NCBI GenBank assembly: GCA_910577165.1
Contig: CAJTLX010000003.1
Span: 1-64,000, forward strand
Origin: an uncultured Lachnospiraceae bacterium
Lineage (GTDB): Bacteria; Bacillota; Clostridia; Lachnospirales; Lachnospiraceae
Reading direction: 5' to 3'
DNA length: 64,000 bases
The first letter of the stretch is position 1, and the number at the start of each line of letters is the position of its first letter. Shown one piece after another: positions 27,575 to 35,774 of this stretch. The notes under the pieces were generated by a model. That model searched no databases and was not told the origin of the DNA. It saw nothing but the letters and a program-made list of their open reading frames with translations. The position numbers were made by a program, and so were the translations under genes.

Positions 27575-27970
27575 ATGAACATTGGAATGATTGCACATGA
27601 TGCCAAAAAGAAGCTGATGCAAAATTTTTGTATTGCATATCGGGCGATTCTCGCCAAAAATGAGGTTTATGCAACGGGTACGACGGGGCGTTTGATCGAG
27701 GAGGTGACCAATTTAAATATCCATAAATATCTGGCTGGACATCTGGGCGGGGAACAGCAGATGGGAGCGCAGATCGAACATAATGAGATCGATCTTGTGA
27801 TTTTCTTACGCGATCCGCTCACGCAGAAATCTCACGAGCCAGATGTCAACAATGTGGTAAAACTTTGCGATATGCACAATATTCCGCTGGCAACAAATCT
27901 TGCCACGGCGGAACTTTTGATCAAAGCACTTGACCGCGGCGACCTTGAATGGAGGGAGGCATACCGTTAG
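27575..27970 (+). CDS. mgsA: Methylglyoxal synthase with altered active-site residues
   Basis: Family enzymes turn dihydroxyacetone phosphate into methylglyoxal and phosphate. The ATG at 27575 after AAGGGAGG gives 131 residues with MIAHDAKKK, the phosphate loop ATGTTG, and RDPLTQKSHEPDVN with the catalytic His. The segment that in E. coli and B. subtilis reads SGP-x-GGDQ, containing the catalytic Asp and a phosphate-contact Ser, here reads AGHLGGEQQ: Glu60 replaces the Asp and Ala54 the Ser. The fold is clearly kept, but activity may be reduced or changed. It follows rodA, as in related genomes, and the lipoprotein gene starts 5 bases later. Confidence 0.9.
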   Translation: MNIGMIAHDAKKKLMQNFCIAYRAILAKNEVYATGTTGRLIEEVTNLNIHKYLAGHLGGEQQMGAQIEHNEIDLVIFLRDPLTQKSHEPDVNNVVKLCDMHNIPLATNLATAELLIKALDRGDLEWREAYR

Positions 27971-27975
27971 AAAAT

Positions 27976-29034
27976 ATGAAAAAATTTCCAAAATATAGAA
28001 AAAGAACATGGCAGGTTGTTTCTTTTGTCGTGCTCTTTTCTTTTCTATTTACTGGCTGTGCAAAAGAGGCTTCCCCGATGCCTATATTGAGAAAAGCTTC
28101 AGAAAACCTTTCGTTAAATATACAAAAGATGTACCGGAGCGAAGTTTACGGTGTGCAGATAGATCTCTCGTTTCCTGCGGCAGCGCGCCCCGTACCGGGG
28201 GTCGCAGAAGCGTCGGGAAAAGCTGGCGACGATATAGAACTTTCCGCCAAGGCAGCATTCTTGTTTGATCTTACTGACGGAAAAGTTCTGTATGAAAAGA
28301 ACTGTTACGAAAAAATTTATCCAGCAAGTACCACCAAGCTTTTAACCGCATATTTTTTGCTTTCTTATATGAAGGAACATGGGATACAGTCAAGCGATAC
28401 TTACGTGATCCGCGCGGATAATTGCGGGATCACGCGCGTGGGTGCGAAATTGTTCGGTTTCCGAAAAGGGGATACTGTTACATTGGATCTTTTGTTAAAC
28501 GCACTTTTAGTCTACTCGGCAAATGATGCCGCAATTGCGATTATTGAGTATATTGCTGCGCGTGAGGGTGCGTCCTACGAGGATACCTTAGAGCGGATGA
28601 ATGATACAGCCGCGCGGCTTGGTGCGACGCATACAAATTTTACCAATCCGCATGGGCTGCATGAATTGGAACATAAAACCACCTCCTATGACCTCTATCT
28701 GATTTTTTCCGCCTGTATGAATCATCCGGAATTTATGCCGATCATTGGGCGGTCTTCCTACCTTGCCTCCTATACTGCGGCGGACGGAACGGCAAAGGAA
28801 CTGATCCTTGAGGCGACTAACCAATATTTTTTAAATCTTTACACGCCCCCTAAGGGCGTTGTCGTCCTTGGAGGAAAAACGGGAAGTACCGCTGCCGCCG
28901 GCGATTGCTTTATTACACTAAGTAGTTTTAATGGGAGAACTTACCTCTCCGCTATCTTTGGGGCGAAGACCTACGAGGAACTTTACGAGCAAATGAATCG
29001 CCTGCTCACGCTTGAATGTTCGGATTATTTTTAG
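27976..29034 (+). CDS. dacA: D-alanyl-D-alanine carboxypeptidase, lipoprotein form
   Basis: A serine D,D-carboxypeptidase (S11 family) that trims pentapeptides. The N-terminus is a lipoprotein signal: basic MKKFPKYRKR, hydrophobic core and lipobox LFTGC with Cys28. Catalytic motifs are STTK (Ser118, Lys121), SAN (Ser181-Asn183) and GGKTGST. The 352 residues match one-domain DacA/DacF-type enzymes. The start is uncertain: the ATG at 27976 gives the best signal peptide, while an ATG at 27949 inside mgsA is also open. It ends the operon; a new promoter follows at 29063. Confidence 0.88.
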   Translation: MKKFPKYRKRTWQVVSFVVLFSFLFTGCAKEASPMPILRKASENLSLNIQKMYRSEVYGVQIDLSFPAAARPVPGVAEASGKAGDDIELSAKAAFLFDLTDGKVLYEKNCYEKIYPASTTKLLTAYFLLSYMKEHGIQSSDTYVIRADNCGITRVGAKLFGFRKGDTVTLDLLLNALLVYSANDAAIAIIEYIAAREGASYEDTLERMNDTAARLGATHTNFTNPHGLHELEHKTTSYDLYLIFSACMNHPEFMPIIGRSSYLASYTAADGTAKELILEATNQYFLNLYTPPKGVVVLGGKTGSTAAAGDCFITLSSFNGRTYLSAIFGAKTYEELYEQMNRLLTLECSDYF

Positions 29035-29062
29035 GAAAAAGAGGGTTTTTTACAAATTCTTA

Positions 29063-29091
29063 TTGAGTTTTTTCCTCATCTATACTATAAT
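29063..29091 (+). promoter_or_regulatory. Sigma-A promoter of the 29182 gene
   Basis: TTGAGT (29063-29068), 17 bases, TATAAT (29086-29091). It drives the short leader ORF at 29157 and the P-loop protein gene. Confidence 0.75.
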
Positions 29092-29156
29092 ATAAATATA
29101 CAAAGTAAGTCCCGAAAATCAGGGGCGAAAATTAATCTAGGAAAGGAAAAGCTATT

Positions 29157-29180
29157 ATGTTTTTAGTAGCAGGATTTTAG
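29157..29180 (+). CDS. Seven-residue leader ORF (MFLVAGF)
   Basis: ATG TTT TTA GTA GCA GGA TTT TAG, preceded by AGGAAAGG at a proper distance. One base separates its stop from the ATG of the P-loop gene at 29182, and the AGGA inside its fifth to sixth codons can serve as that gene's ribosome site. This is the layout of a translationally coupled leader peptide. It may also be chance, as the ORF is very short. Confidence 0.4.
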   Translation: MFLVAGF

Positions 29181-29181
29181 G

Positions 29182-29601
29182 ATGATACAGATTATTGCAG
29201 GGGAAAAAGGCAAGGGTAAAACCAAGATTCTTTTGGACAAGGTGAACGCAGATGTCCTTGAGGCAAAGGGCAGCATCGTGTATTTGGACAAGAGTACGAA
29301 ACATATGTACGAGCTGAGCAACAAGGTTCGTCTAATCAATGTACATGATTACTGCGTGGAGAATGCGAAGGAATTTATTGGGTTTATCTGCGGGATTATC
29401 TCACAGGATCACGATCTGGAGAAAGTGTATCTCGACAGCTTTTTAAAGGTGGCTTGTATTGCGGATGATGAGATTGTCCCAGTTCTTGAAAAGCTTGAGA
29501 TGCTCTCTAATAAGTTTGAGATTGATTTTGTGATCAGTATCTCGAAGAATGCGGATGAGCTTTTAGAGGGAGCGAAGAAATTTGTGACTGTTGCTCTGTA
29601 G
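29182..29601 (+). CDS. Small P-loop protein of unknown function
   Basis: A 139-residue soluble protein starting with a P-loop, IAGEKGKGKTK (residues 5-15, G-x-x-G-x-G-K-T), so it probably binds ATP or GTP. A likely Walker B-like strand is EKVYLDSFL; a second strand FVISISKNADELL follows. No other domain is seen. Such single-domain ATP-binding proteins are sometimes annotated by weak similarity to PilT or twitching proteins, but no type IV pilus gene is nearby. Monocistronic: own promoter upstream, hairpin downstream. Confidence 0.75.
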   Translation: MIQIIAGEKGKGKTKILLDKVNADVLEAKGSIVYLDKSTKHMYELSNKVRLINVHDYCVENAKEFIGFICGIISQDHDLEKVYLDSFLKVACIADDEIVPVLEKLEMLSNKFEIDFVISISKNADELLEGAKKFVTVAL

Positions 29602-29608
29602 TGGGAAC

Positions 29609-29658
29609 TTGCAAAAGGAAAGAAGGTGTGCAAAACCACACCTTCTTTCCTTTTGCAA
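29609..29658. terminator. Perfect 22-bp hairpin between convergent genes
   Basis: The 22-base arms 29609-29630 and 29637-29658 are exact inverted repeats (starting TTGCAAAAGGAAAG and ending CTTTCCTTTTGCAA) with a six-base loop CAAAAC. It lies between the stop of the P-loop gene (+) and the stop of the DUF378 gene (-), so it probably ends transcription from both sides. The T-run after the stem is poor. Confidence 0.7.
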
Positions 29659-29675
29659 TTCGCAGCTTATTCCTC

Positions 29676-29876
29676 TTACATATCGGTTTTTAAACGGCCA
29701 AAATAGCTGAACCCATAGATGGCTGCAATTCCGACAAGGGCGTAAATAATACGGGAAATCATCGACATATTTCCAAAGATTACCCGGACAAGGTCAAAGC
29801 TGAAGAAACCAATCAGCCCCCAGTTGATTGCCCCGATTAAAATAAGGATAAGTGCTATGACATCGACTACTTTCAT
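29676..29876 (-). CDS. DUF378 family small membrane protein
   Basis: Sixty-six residues with two membrane helices, starting MKVVDVIALILILIGAINWG and with a second helix IIYALVGIAAIYGFSYF. The GAINWGLIGFF segment is the DUF378 signature. Function unknown; these proteins are widespread and usually monocistronic. On the minus strand GGAGG lies before the ATG. It is the only minus-strand gene in the first 41 kb. Confidence 0.85.
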   Translation of the reverse strand: MKVVDVIALILILIGAINWGLIGFFSFDLVRVIFGNMSMISRIIYALVGIAAIYGFSYFGRLKTDM

Positions 29877-29982
29877 AATAAACCTCCATTCCCTCGCTGT
29901 ATCTACTGTGACTAATCGATCAAGCTGTGTTTATTATGTCTTAAAATGCAGAAAATATACCTGAGTTTTTTAAAATTTTCTC

Positions 29983-30011
29983 TTTCAAAGAGCGAAATTT
30001 TTGTGTATAAT
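29983..30011 (+). promoter_or_regulatory. Sigma-A promoter of the division-gene cluster
   Basis: TTTCAA (29983-29988), 17 bases, TATAAT (30006-30011), about 70 bases before the TTG start of the HlyD-like gene. The -35 matches only partly. It probably serves the HlyD-like/yggS/sepF/ylmH/divIVA run. Confidence 0.6.
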
Positions 30012-30082
30012 AGATACGGCTATCGGACAGAGAATAAATACATAGAATAAAACAAGGTTACCGGGCAGGAAAGGATCGGAAT

Positions 30083-31477
30083 TTGAGTAAGCCAAGAAGA
30101 CCGAAAAAAGTTGTAAAATTTAGGAAACGAAAAAAAATCAATATTGGAACCCTTATCTTTTTGATGATTGCGGCATACGTTGTCTTGTTTGTTGTCTATT
30201 CCACCAAAAAAACACCAATGTCCATCTATGAGGTAGTGGAGGAGAATCTTTTTCGTGATATGACGGTGACAGGGGTGATTACCAGGGAGGAAACACTCTA
30301 CTATACACCAGAATCGGGATATGTGAATTACTATCTGCGCGCGGGCAGCCGCGTCAAAAAAAATGCTTCAGTGTATTCCTTAGACGCAAATCGCTCAGTC
30401 TATGATATGCTTGGCGGAACAGGCGAGATCACGTTGACCGCGCAGGATATCGCGGAGGTAAAGCGCGTAATTTCCAGTTTTCAGGGAAAATATACGGCGA
30501 CAAACTTTTCCTCCGTCTACGATTTGAAAGAAGATCTAACCATTAAAGTGGGGGAGATCTCTGACAATAACCTCCTTGACCAGATGCAGGATCTGGTGGA
30601 TTCCACGGGAATTTCAAATGGATTTCGCTTTGTGTCCGCGGAGCGATCCGGGGTGGTAAGTTATACAAGTGATTCGTTAGATGGCCTGACGACAGAGTCC
30701 GTCAATTCTTCCACTTTTTCTAAGGAGGAGTTTACCTCAACTTCCCTGCGTTCCAGCAAACAATATATGGCGGGGGAGCCGGTGTACAAACTGATTTCCT
30801 CGGATACCTGGCAGATTGTATGTCCGGTGAGCATGGAGCAGTATATGGAGTTAAAAGATCGGACAAGCCTGAAATTCATGGTAAAAAAGGATGATTTTAA
30901 GTTTCGCGCGCCCGTGGAATTCGCGCTGCGTGGCAGCGATTACTATATGGTGCTTACGCTTTCACGCTACGGGACAAATTATCTAAATGATCGGTTTTTG
31001 GAACTTGAGATTCTGCTCTCGGAGGATAAGGGGTTAAAGATACCGAAAACTGCCGTTACCACCAAGGAATTTTTCCTGATTCCCCTAAGGTATTTTACTG
31101 TTGGCGGTGACTCCAATGATACCGGACTTTATACGGTAAGTTACAGTGCGCAGACGGGGGAGCCGGAATATCAGTTTGCCGCTGCGGAAATTTATTACCA
31201 GGATGAGGAATTTGCCTATGTGGATAAGGAATCTTTCCTTCCACAGACTACTATTTATTGTTCGGACACACAGGAAACCATGCCGCTCGCTCAGATCGCA
31301 ACTTTGGAAGGGGTCTATCAGGTTAATCGCGGCTATGCGGTATTCAGACGAATTGAGCGCGTTGACGAAAACGGGGATTATGTTGTGGTCGCGAAGGGCA
31401 CTTCAAGGGGGCTTTCAGTGTATGATCACATTGCCTTAAATGCGGAGAATGTGGTGGACGAATCCATTATCTATTAA
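30083..31477 (+). CDS. HlyD-like membrane fusion-type protein of a division cluster
   Basis: A 464-residue protein with a very basic cytoplasmic N-terminus (KPRRPKKVVKFRKRKK), one membrane helix (about residues 21-40) and a long external part. The part after the helix has the biotinyl-lipoyl-like hairpin of HlyD/RND adaptor proteins (GYVNYYLRAGSRVKKNASVYS) and a later beta-barrel region. No transporter gene is next to it. Instead it precedes yggS, sepF, ylmH and divIVA, so a role in cell-wall or division processes is possible but unproved. The start is TTG at 30083 after AGGAAAGGA. Confidence 0.75.
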   Translation: MSKPRRPKKVVKFRKRKKINIGTLIFLMIAAYVVLFVVYSTKKTPMSIYEVVEENLFRDMTVTGVITREETLYYTPESGYVNYYLRAGSRVKKNASVYSLDANRSVYDMLGGTGEITLTAQDIAEVKRVISSFQGKYTATNFSSVYDLKEDLTIKVGEISDNNLLDQMQDLVDSTGISNGFRFVSAERSGVVSYTSDSLDGLTTESVNSSTFSKEEFTSTSLRSSKQYMAGEPVYKLISSDTWQIVCPVSMEQYMELKDRTSLKFMVKKDDFKFRAPVEFALRGSDYYMVLTLSRYGTNYLNDRFLELEILLSEDKGLKIPKTAVTTKEFFLIPLRYFTVGGDSNDTGLYTVSYSAQTGEPEYQFAAAEIYYQDEEFAYVDKESFLPQTTIYCSDTQETMPLAQIATLEGVYQVNRGYAVFRRIERVDENGDYVVVAKGTSRGLSVYDHIALNAENVVDESIIY

Positions 31478-31525
31478 GTGTGCGGAAAAGATGGGAAATA
31501 TATTAAAGAAAGGACAGCGATAATT

Positions 31526-32233
31526 TTGGAGAGCAGGATTGCGGAAAATATCGAGTGGGTGAGAGAGCGCGTAGCCGCAGCAGCAAAACGCGCGGGCAGG
31601 GATCCAAAAGAGGTGACTCTTATTGCGGTGAGTAAGACCAAGCCGGTGGAAATGCTTTCTGCCGCCTATGTGGTGGGGGAACGTCAGTTCGGGGAAAATA
31701 AGGTGCAGGAACTCTGCGCAAAATTTCCGGTTATGCCAAAAGATACGGTATGGCATATGATTGGGCATTTACAGACAAACAAGGTCAGACAGGTGATTGA
31801 CAAAGTTGCTCTGATTCATTCTGTTGATAATATAAAACTTGCCCAGGTGATTCAGAGTGAGGCGGAAAAGAAAGGGCGGATCTGCAATGTGCTTCTTGAA
31901 GTGAATATTGCGGAGGAAAATTCAAAATATGGTCTTTCGCCGAGTGAAGTAGAAAAATTTGCAAGAGAAATTGCAGGATTCGACCGGATTCGTGTATGTG
32001 GACTGATGACTGTCGCCCCGTTTACCGAAAATCCGGAAGAAAACAGAGAATATTTTCGTCAAATGAAGCGATTAGCTGTTGACATCTCCGCAAAAAACAT
32101 TGATAATGTCAGTATGAAGGTTTTGTCAATGGGAATGACCGGGGATTATGAGGTTGCGGTGGAGGAGGGGGCGACAATGGTTCGCATCGGAACCGGAATC
32201 TTTGGTGAGAGGGAATATAATATAAAGGAGTGA
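31526..32233 (+). CDS. yggS: Pyridoxal phosphate homeostasis protein YggS
   Basis: A 235-residue single-domain PLP-binding TIM barrel, with the PLP lysine in LIAVSKTKPVEML, then GENKVQEL, WHMIGHLQTNK and MGMTGDYEVAVEEGATMVRIG. It controls free PLP rather than catalysing a known reaction. The frame is open from 31478 just after the upstream stop, but the TTG at 31526 with AAAGGA before it gives the standard N-terminus. It is the ylmE position of the Firmicute ylmE-sepF-ylmH-divIVA cluster. sepF follows after 4 bases. Confidence 0.93.
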   Translation: MESRIAENIEWVRERVAAAAKRAGRDPKEVTLIAVSKTKPVEMLSAAYVVGERQFGENKVQELCAKFPVMPKDTVWHMIGHLQTNKVRQVIDKVALIHSVDNIKLAQVIQSEAEKKGRICNVLLEVNIAEENSKYGLSPSEVEKFAREIAGFDRIRVCGLMTVAPFTENPEENREYFRQMKRLAVDISAKNIDNVSMKVLSMGMTGDYEVAVEEGATMVRIGTGIFGEREYNIKE

Positions 32234-32237
32234 TTAT

Positions 32238-32834
32238 ATGGCAAATCTTATCAGGAATTTCATTGATTCGCTGCATCTTTCAGATGACGATGATACGGAT
32301 GATGAATATGAAGAGTATTTGATGGAGACGAGTGAGAAGGAACGGCAGCGCGAGGAAAAGCGTTCTGATAGAGGACGGCGTTTTTCACAGGAGGATGAGG
32401 ACGAGGAGCCGGATTACCGCCAAAACACTTCCAATTTTGCTGACTTAAAGAGGGAGCGTAGCACACGCGCAGAGAAAGAGAAACCGCAGCCGTCAAAGAA
32501 AGTGGTTCCGTTTCGCGGGAGTGGAAGCTTTGGCAGCGCGATGGGCATTGAAGTGATGAAGCCGACTTCGTTTGAGGATTCCCAGGATATCTGTGATGTA
32601 CTGCTTGCGGGGAAATCTACAATTATCAATCTTGAGGGGTTTAATGTGGAGTCCGCGCAGCGCGTGATGGATTTTGTTTCCGGTGCAGTCTATGCGGCAA
32701 ATGGAAAATTGCGTCAGATTTCTAAGTATATATTTATTATATCTCCGGAAAGCGTTGATATTACGGGAGATTATCTGGATATTATCAGACAATCCAGCTA
32801 TGATTTTGAAGTGCCAACGCTTGGCAAGAGTTAA
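32238..32834 (+). CDS. sepF: Cell division protein SepF
   Basis: An FtsZ-bundling membrane anchor. The 198 residues have an N-terminal amphipathic helix (MANLIRNFIDSLHLS), a long acidic and charged linker (about 15-95), and the C-terminal SepF domain (KPTSFEDSQDICDVLLAGKS, then NLEGFNVESAQRVMDFVSGA). RBS AAGGAGTG. Directly followed by ylmH after 3 bases. Confidence 0.95.
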   Translation: MANLIRNFIDSLHLSDDDDTDDEYEEYLMETSEKERQREEKRSDRGRRFSQEDEDEEPDYRQNTSNFADLKRERSTRAEKEKPQPSKKVVPFRGSGSFGSAMGIEVMKPTSFEDSQDICDVLLAGKSTIINLEGFNVESAQRVMDFVSGAVYAANGKLRQISKYIFIISPESVDITGDYLDIIRQSSYDFEVPTLGKS

Positions 32835-32837
32835 ATT

Positions 32838-33614
32838 ATGGATGAAAAAAAGGATGAGCTGATTTTTGTCAGACATATTGGGGAGCTGGCAAGATCAGCT
32901 TATTATAAGGGAATCAATGTATACTCAAATTTTTGTGGGCTGAAAGAGCAGGGACTTATCCTGCGCGAGTCCTTTCCTGTTCCGTATTCTTTCTATGGGG
33001 GATTTTCGGATGCGGAGCGGGTGAAGATAGGCTTTCACGGGAAAGTTTCCGGCAGTGGAAAGATCGCACCGGATGATTTTATCAGGGATTATCCGATTAG
33101 CAGGATAAAGATAAGCCCTTTAAATACAAAATTTGCTGAGGAATTAACTCATAGGGACTATCTTGGTGCGATCTTAAATCTTGGGATCGACCGCAGCATG
33201 ACGGGGGATATTCTTCCTGCTTCCAATGCGGTTTATCTCTGCTGTGATGAAATGATCGCCAACTTTTTATGTGAAAATTTAACGAGGGTTCGCCATACCA
33301 GCGTACAGGCTGTCCTTGCAGAAAAAATGGAGGATGAGGTAAAGCGTTCCTATGAACAGATCTTAGCTAATGTCGCTTCCCTGCGTCTTGACGCTGTGGT
33401 GGGTGCCGCATTCCATATGGCGAGAGGCAGTGTCGCGGGGATGATTTCTGGCGGGAAGGTGGTGGTGAATGGGCGGGAAATTTTACAGGGAAGTTCCCCA
33501 TTAAAGGAGGGGGACATTGTTTCTGTTCGTGGATTTGGAAAATTTCGCTATGTTCGCGAGAGCGGGACGACAAAAAAAGGGCGTTTTAATATAATTTTGG
33601 AAAAATACCGCTAA
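32838..33614 (+). CDS. ylmH: S4-domain RNA-binding protein YlmH
   Basis: A 258-residue protein with the YlmH N-terminal domain (FYGGFSDAERVKIGF) and a C-terminal S4 RNA-binding domain (SLRLDAVVGAAFHMARGSV to VVVNGREILQ). In the family it binds ribosomes and RNA, and its genetics link it to cell division. It lies between sepF and divIVA, the usual order. The ATG at 32838 lacks a strong ribosome site, so coupling to sepF is likely. Confidence 0.93.
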   Translation: MDEKKDELIFVRHIGELARSAYYKGINVYSNFCGLKEQGLILRESFPVPYSFYGGFSDAERVKIGFHGKVSGSGKIAPDDFIRDYPISRIKISPLNTKFAEELTHRDYLGAILNLGIDRSMTGDILPASNAVYLCCDEMIANFLCENLTRVRHTSVQAVLAEKMEDEVKRSYEQILANVASLRLDAVVGAAFHMARGSVAGMISGGKVVVNGREILQGSSPLKEGDIVSVRGFGKFRYVRESGTTKKGRFNIILEKYR

Positions 33615-33662
33615 ATTACGGCTTGGAACGAACGGGCAAACGGCAAAGAAGAGGAGGAAATT

Positions 33663-34664
33663 ATGCTTACACCGGTGGAATTGCAAAACAAGACGTTTAA
33701 ATCCGGCGGACTTGGTTATGATAAAAAGGATGTGGAACAATTTTTTCGCGAGGTGACGGATGAGTATGCACGCCTCTACAGTGAAAATATTGATTTAAAA
33801 GACCGGGTGGATGCCTTAAACGAGGCGTTGCAGCGTTATAAGACTCTGGAGGGTACTCTGCAAAAAGCGTTGGTTTTGGCGCAGAAAACCGCGGAGGACA
33901 CTACACAGGCAGCATTAAAAAACGCCAGAAATATTGAGAAAGAAGCACAGTTAAAGTCTCAGATTCTTGTGGCGGATGCCAAAAACGAGCTGGAGCGCGT
34001 ACATACCCAGACTTTGACACTGATGCAGCAATTTGAAAAATATAAGGCACAATTTAAAAGTCTTGCCACTGCACAGATTGAACTTTTGGATAGTGAAAGC
34101 TACTCTTTGAATGCGGACAAACTGGAAGCTTCTATGGATACAAATTATATGGCATCACGCGGGGAGGAGAGAAAAGAGTCTGCAGATTCTGCGGATTTTT
34201 TAGATGGTCTGCCTGAGTTTGGCGGTCTGCGCGCTCCAGTGGAGAGAATACAGGAGAGGGAGAAAGGCAAACGCCCGGTTCGGGGAGAAGAGGTATCAGT
34301 AAGGATGCAGGAAGCGTTAAGCGAAAGAAGTGCCAGGGATGAGTTGAAGAATGCAGAGCGAACGGGCAGCTTTAGCGGAGGGAGACCGGAGCGAAAACAG
34401 ATGGAGAGAACCAATTTGGAGAAAAATGCAACGGATCAGCGGATGGGAAAGCGTGAGGAGATAAAAAATCAGCCGCAGACCGGGATAGTGGAGCCAGCTG
34501 CAAATAAGAGTGAGGGAGGATCGTATTGGCCGGATGGAAGATTTCCAGGTAGAGCCATTGCAAAATCTGTCGCTTTTGATACGAAAGCAAAGCCAGCACC
34601 GACGGAGAATGCGGATTCACAGGAGAGTGAAGATCCGGATGGATTTGACTTTATTGATCTATAA
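33663..34664 (+). CDS. divIVA: Cell division initiation protein DivIVA
   Basis: A 333-residue coiled-coil protein that binds curved membrane at poles and septa. The N-terminal domain is clear: LTPVELQNKTFKSGGLGYDK then DVEQFFREV (residues 2-30), followed by a coiled coil to about 150. The C-terminal half is a long, charged, disordered-looking tail rich in Glu, Arg, Ser and Gly, longer than in the 160-residue Bacillus protein. Last gene of the division cluster; aroB follows after 18 bases. Confidence 0.93.
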   Translation: MLTPVELQNKTFKSGGLGYDKKDVEQFFREVTDEYARLYSENIDLKDRVDALNEALQRYKTLEGTLQKALVLAQKTAEDTTQAALKNARNIEKEAQLKSQILVADAKNELERVHTQTLTLMQQFEKYKAQFKSLATAQIELLDSESYSLNADKLEASMDTNYMASRGEERKESADSADFLDGLPEFGGLRAPVERIQEREKGKRPVRGEEVSVRMQEALSERSARDELKNAERTGSFSGGRPERKQMERTNLEKNATDQRMGKREEIKNQPQTGIVEPAANKSEGGSYWPDGRFPGRAIAKSVAFDTKAKPAPTENADSQESEDPDGFDFIDL

Positions 34665-34682
34665 TTTGCATAGGAGGAGTGT

Positions 34683-35774
34683 ATGTTACAAAAATTGGAA
34701 GTTCATTATAATGAGAATAATTACGATATTTTGCTTAAACAGGATTATAGCGCGCTGACCACACGCGCGAGGGCGATGAACCTGTCAAACCGCAAAGTCT
34801 GTGTGGTGACGGATACGAATATCGCGCCGTATCATGCCGCCGATGTGGTAAAAGTTCTGGAAGATGCGGCAGAAAAAGTAGTGGTTTATTCTTTTCCTGC
34901 CGGGGAGGCAAGCAAGAATCTGGATACTGTTTCGGGATTGTACGAATTTTTAATCCGCGAAGGATTTGACCGCAATGATGTTTTGGCGGCACTTGGCGGC
35001 GGGGTGGTGGGCGATCTGACCGGTTTTACGGCGGCAACCTATCTGCGCGGCATTCGTTTTTTCCAGCTTCCGACTTCTCTTTTATCCATGGTCGACTCAA
35101 GTATCGGCGGGAAGACCGGGGTGGATTTTAGGGCGTACAAGAATATGGTGGGTGCCTTTTATATGCCGGAGTTTGTCTATATCAATATTTCGGTGCTGAA
35201 AACCCTTCCAAAAAGAGAGTATTGCTCTGGATTTGGTGAGATTATCAAGCATGGACTGATTCGGGATGATGTGTTTTATGCCTGGCTGGTGGAAAATCGC
35301 GAGAAACTTATGGCAATTGACCTCGATTTGGTTACGGAGATGGTATATCGAAGCCTCCTGATAAAAAAGGAGGTGGTTGAGCGCGATCCAAAGGAAAAAG
35401 GAGAGCGCGCGCTGTTAAATTTTGGGCATACGCTGGGACACGCTGTCGAAAAATTAAAGAGTTTTTCTCTGCTGCACGGAGAGTGCGTCTGCATTGGGAT
35501 GGCAGCAGCTCTCTGGATCTCTTCTTCGCGGGGGAATTTTTCGGCGGCAGTCAGGGATAAAATTTTAAAAGAGATCGCCGCATTTTTTCTGCCTGTTTCG
35601 GTGGGGGAACTTAATTGTTTGGAACTGGTGGCAGCAGCGCGGAAGGATAAGAAAATGGATGCTGGACAAATCAGATTTATTTTGTTAAAAGAGATTGGAA
35701 AAGCCTATATTGATATAACGGTAACGGAACAGGAGATGGAACAGGCTTGCGAATTTATCCTGGAGAGAGAATGA
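34683..35774 (+). CDS. aroB: 3-dehydroquinate synthase
   Basis: Second step of the shikimate pathway (DAHP to 3-dehydroquinate), NAD- and metal-dependent. The 363 residues show ALGGGVVGDLTGFTAATYLRG, PTSLLSMVDSSIGGKTGVD, the metal ligands in FGEIIKHG, NFGHTLGHAVE and LLHGECVCIGM. RBS AGGAGG before 34683. Its stop overlaps the lspA ATG by four bases (ATGA). No other aro gene is in the window. Confidence 0.97.
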   Translation: MLQKLEVHYNENNYDILLKQDYSALTTRARAMNLSNRKVCVVTDTNIAPYHAADVVKVLEDAAEKVVVYSFPAGEASKNLDTVSGLYEFLIREGFDRNDVLAALGGGVVGDLTGFTAATYLRGIRFFQLPTSLLSMVDSSIGGKTGVDFRAYKNMVGAFYMPEFVYINISVLKTLPKREYCSGFGEIIKHGLIRDDVFYAWLVENREKLMAIDLDLVTEMVYRSLLIKKEVVERDPKEKGERALLNFGHTLGHAVEKLKSFSLLHGECVCIGMAAALWISSSRGNFSAAVRDKILKEIAAFFLPVSVGELNCLELVAAARKDKKMDAGQIRFILLKEIGKAYIDITVTEQEMEQACEFILERE

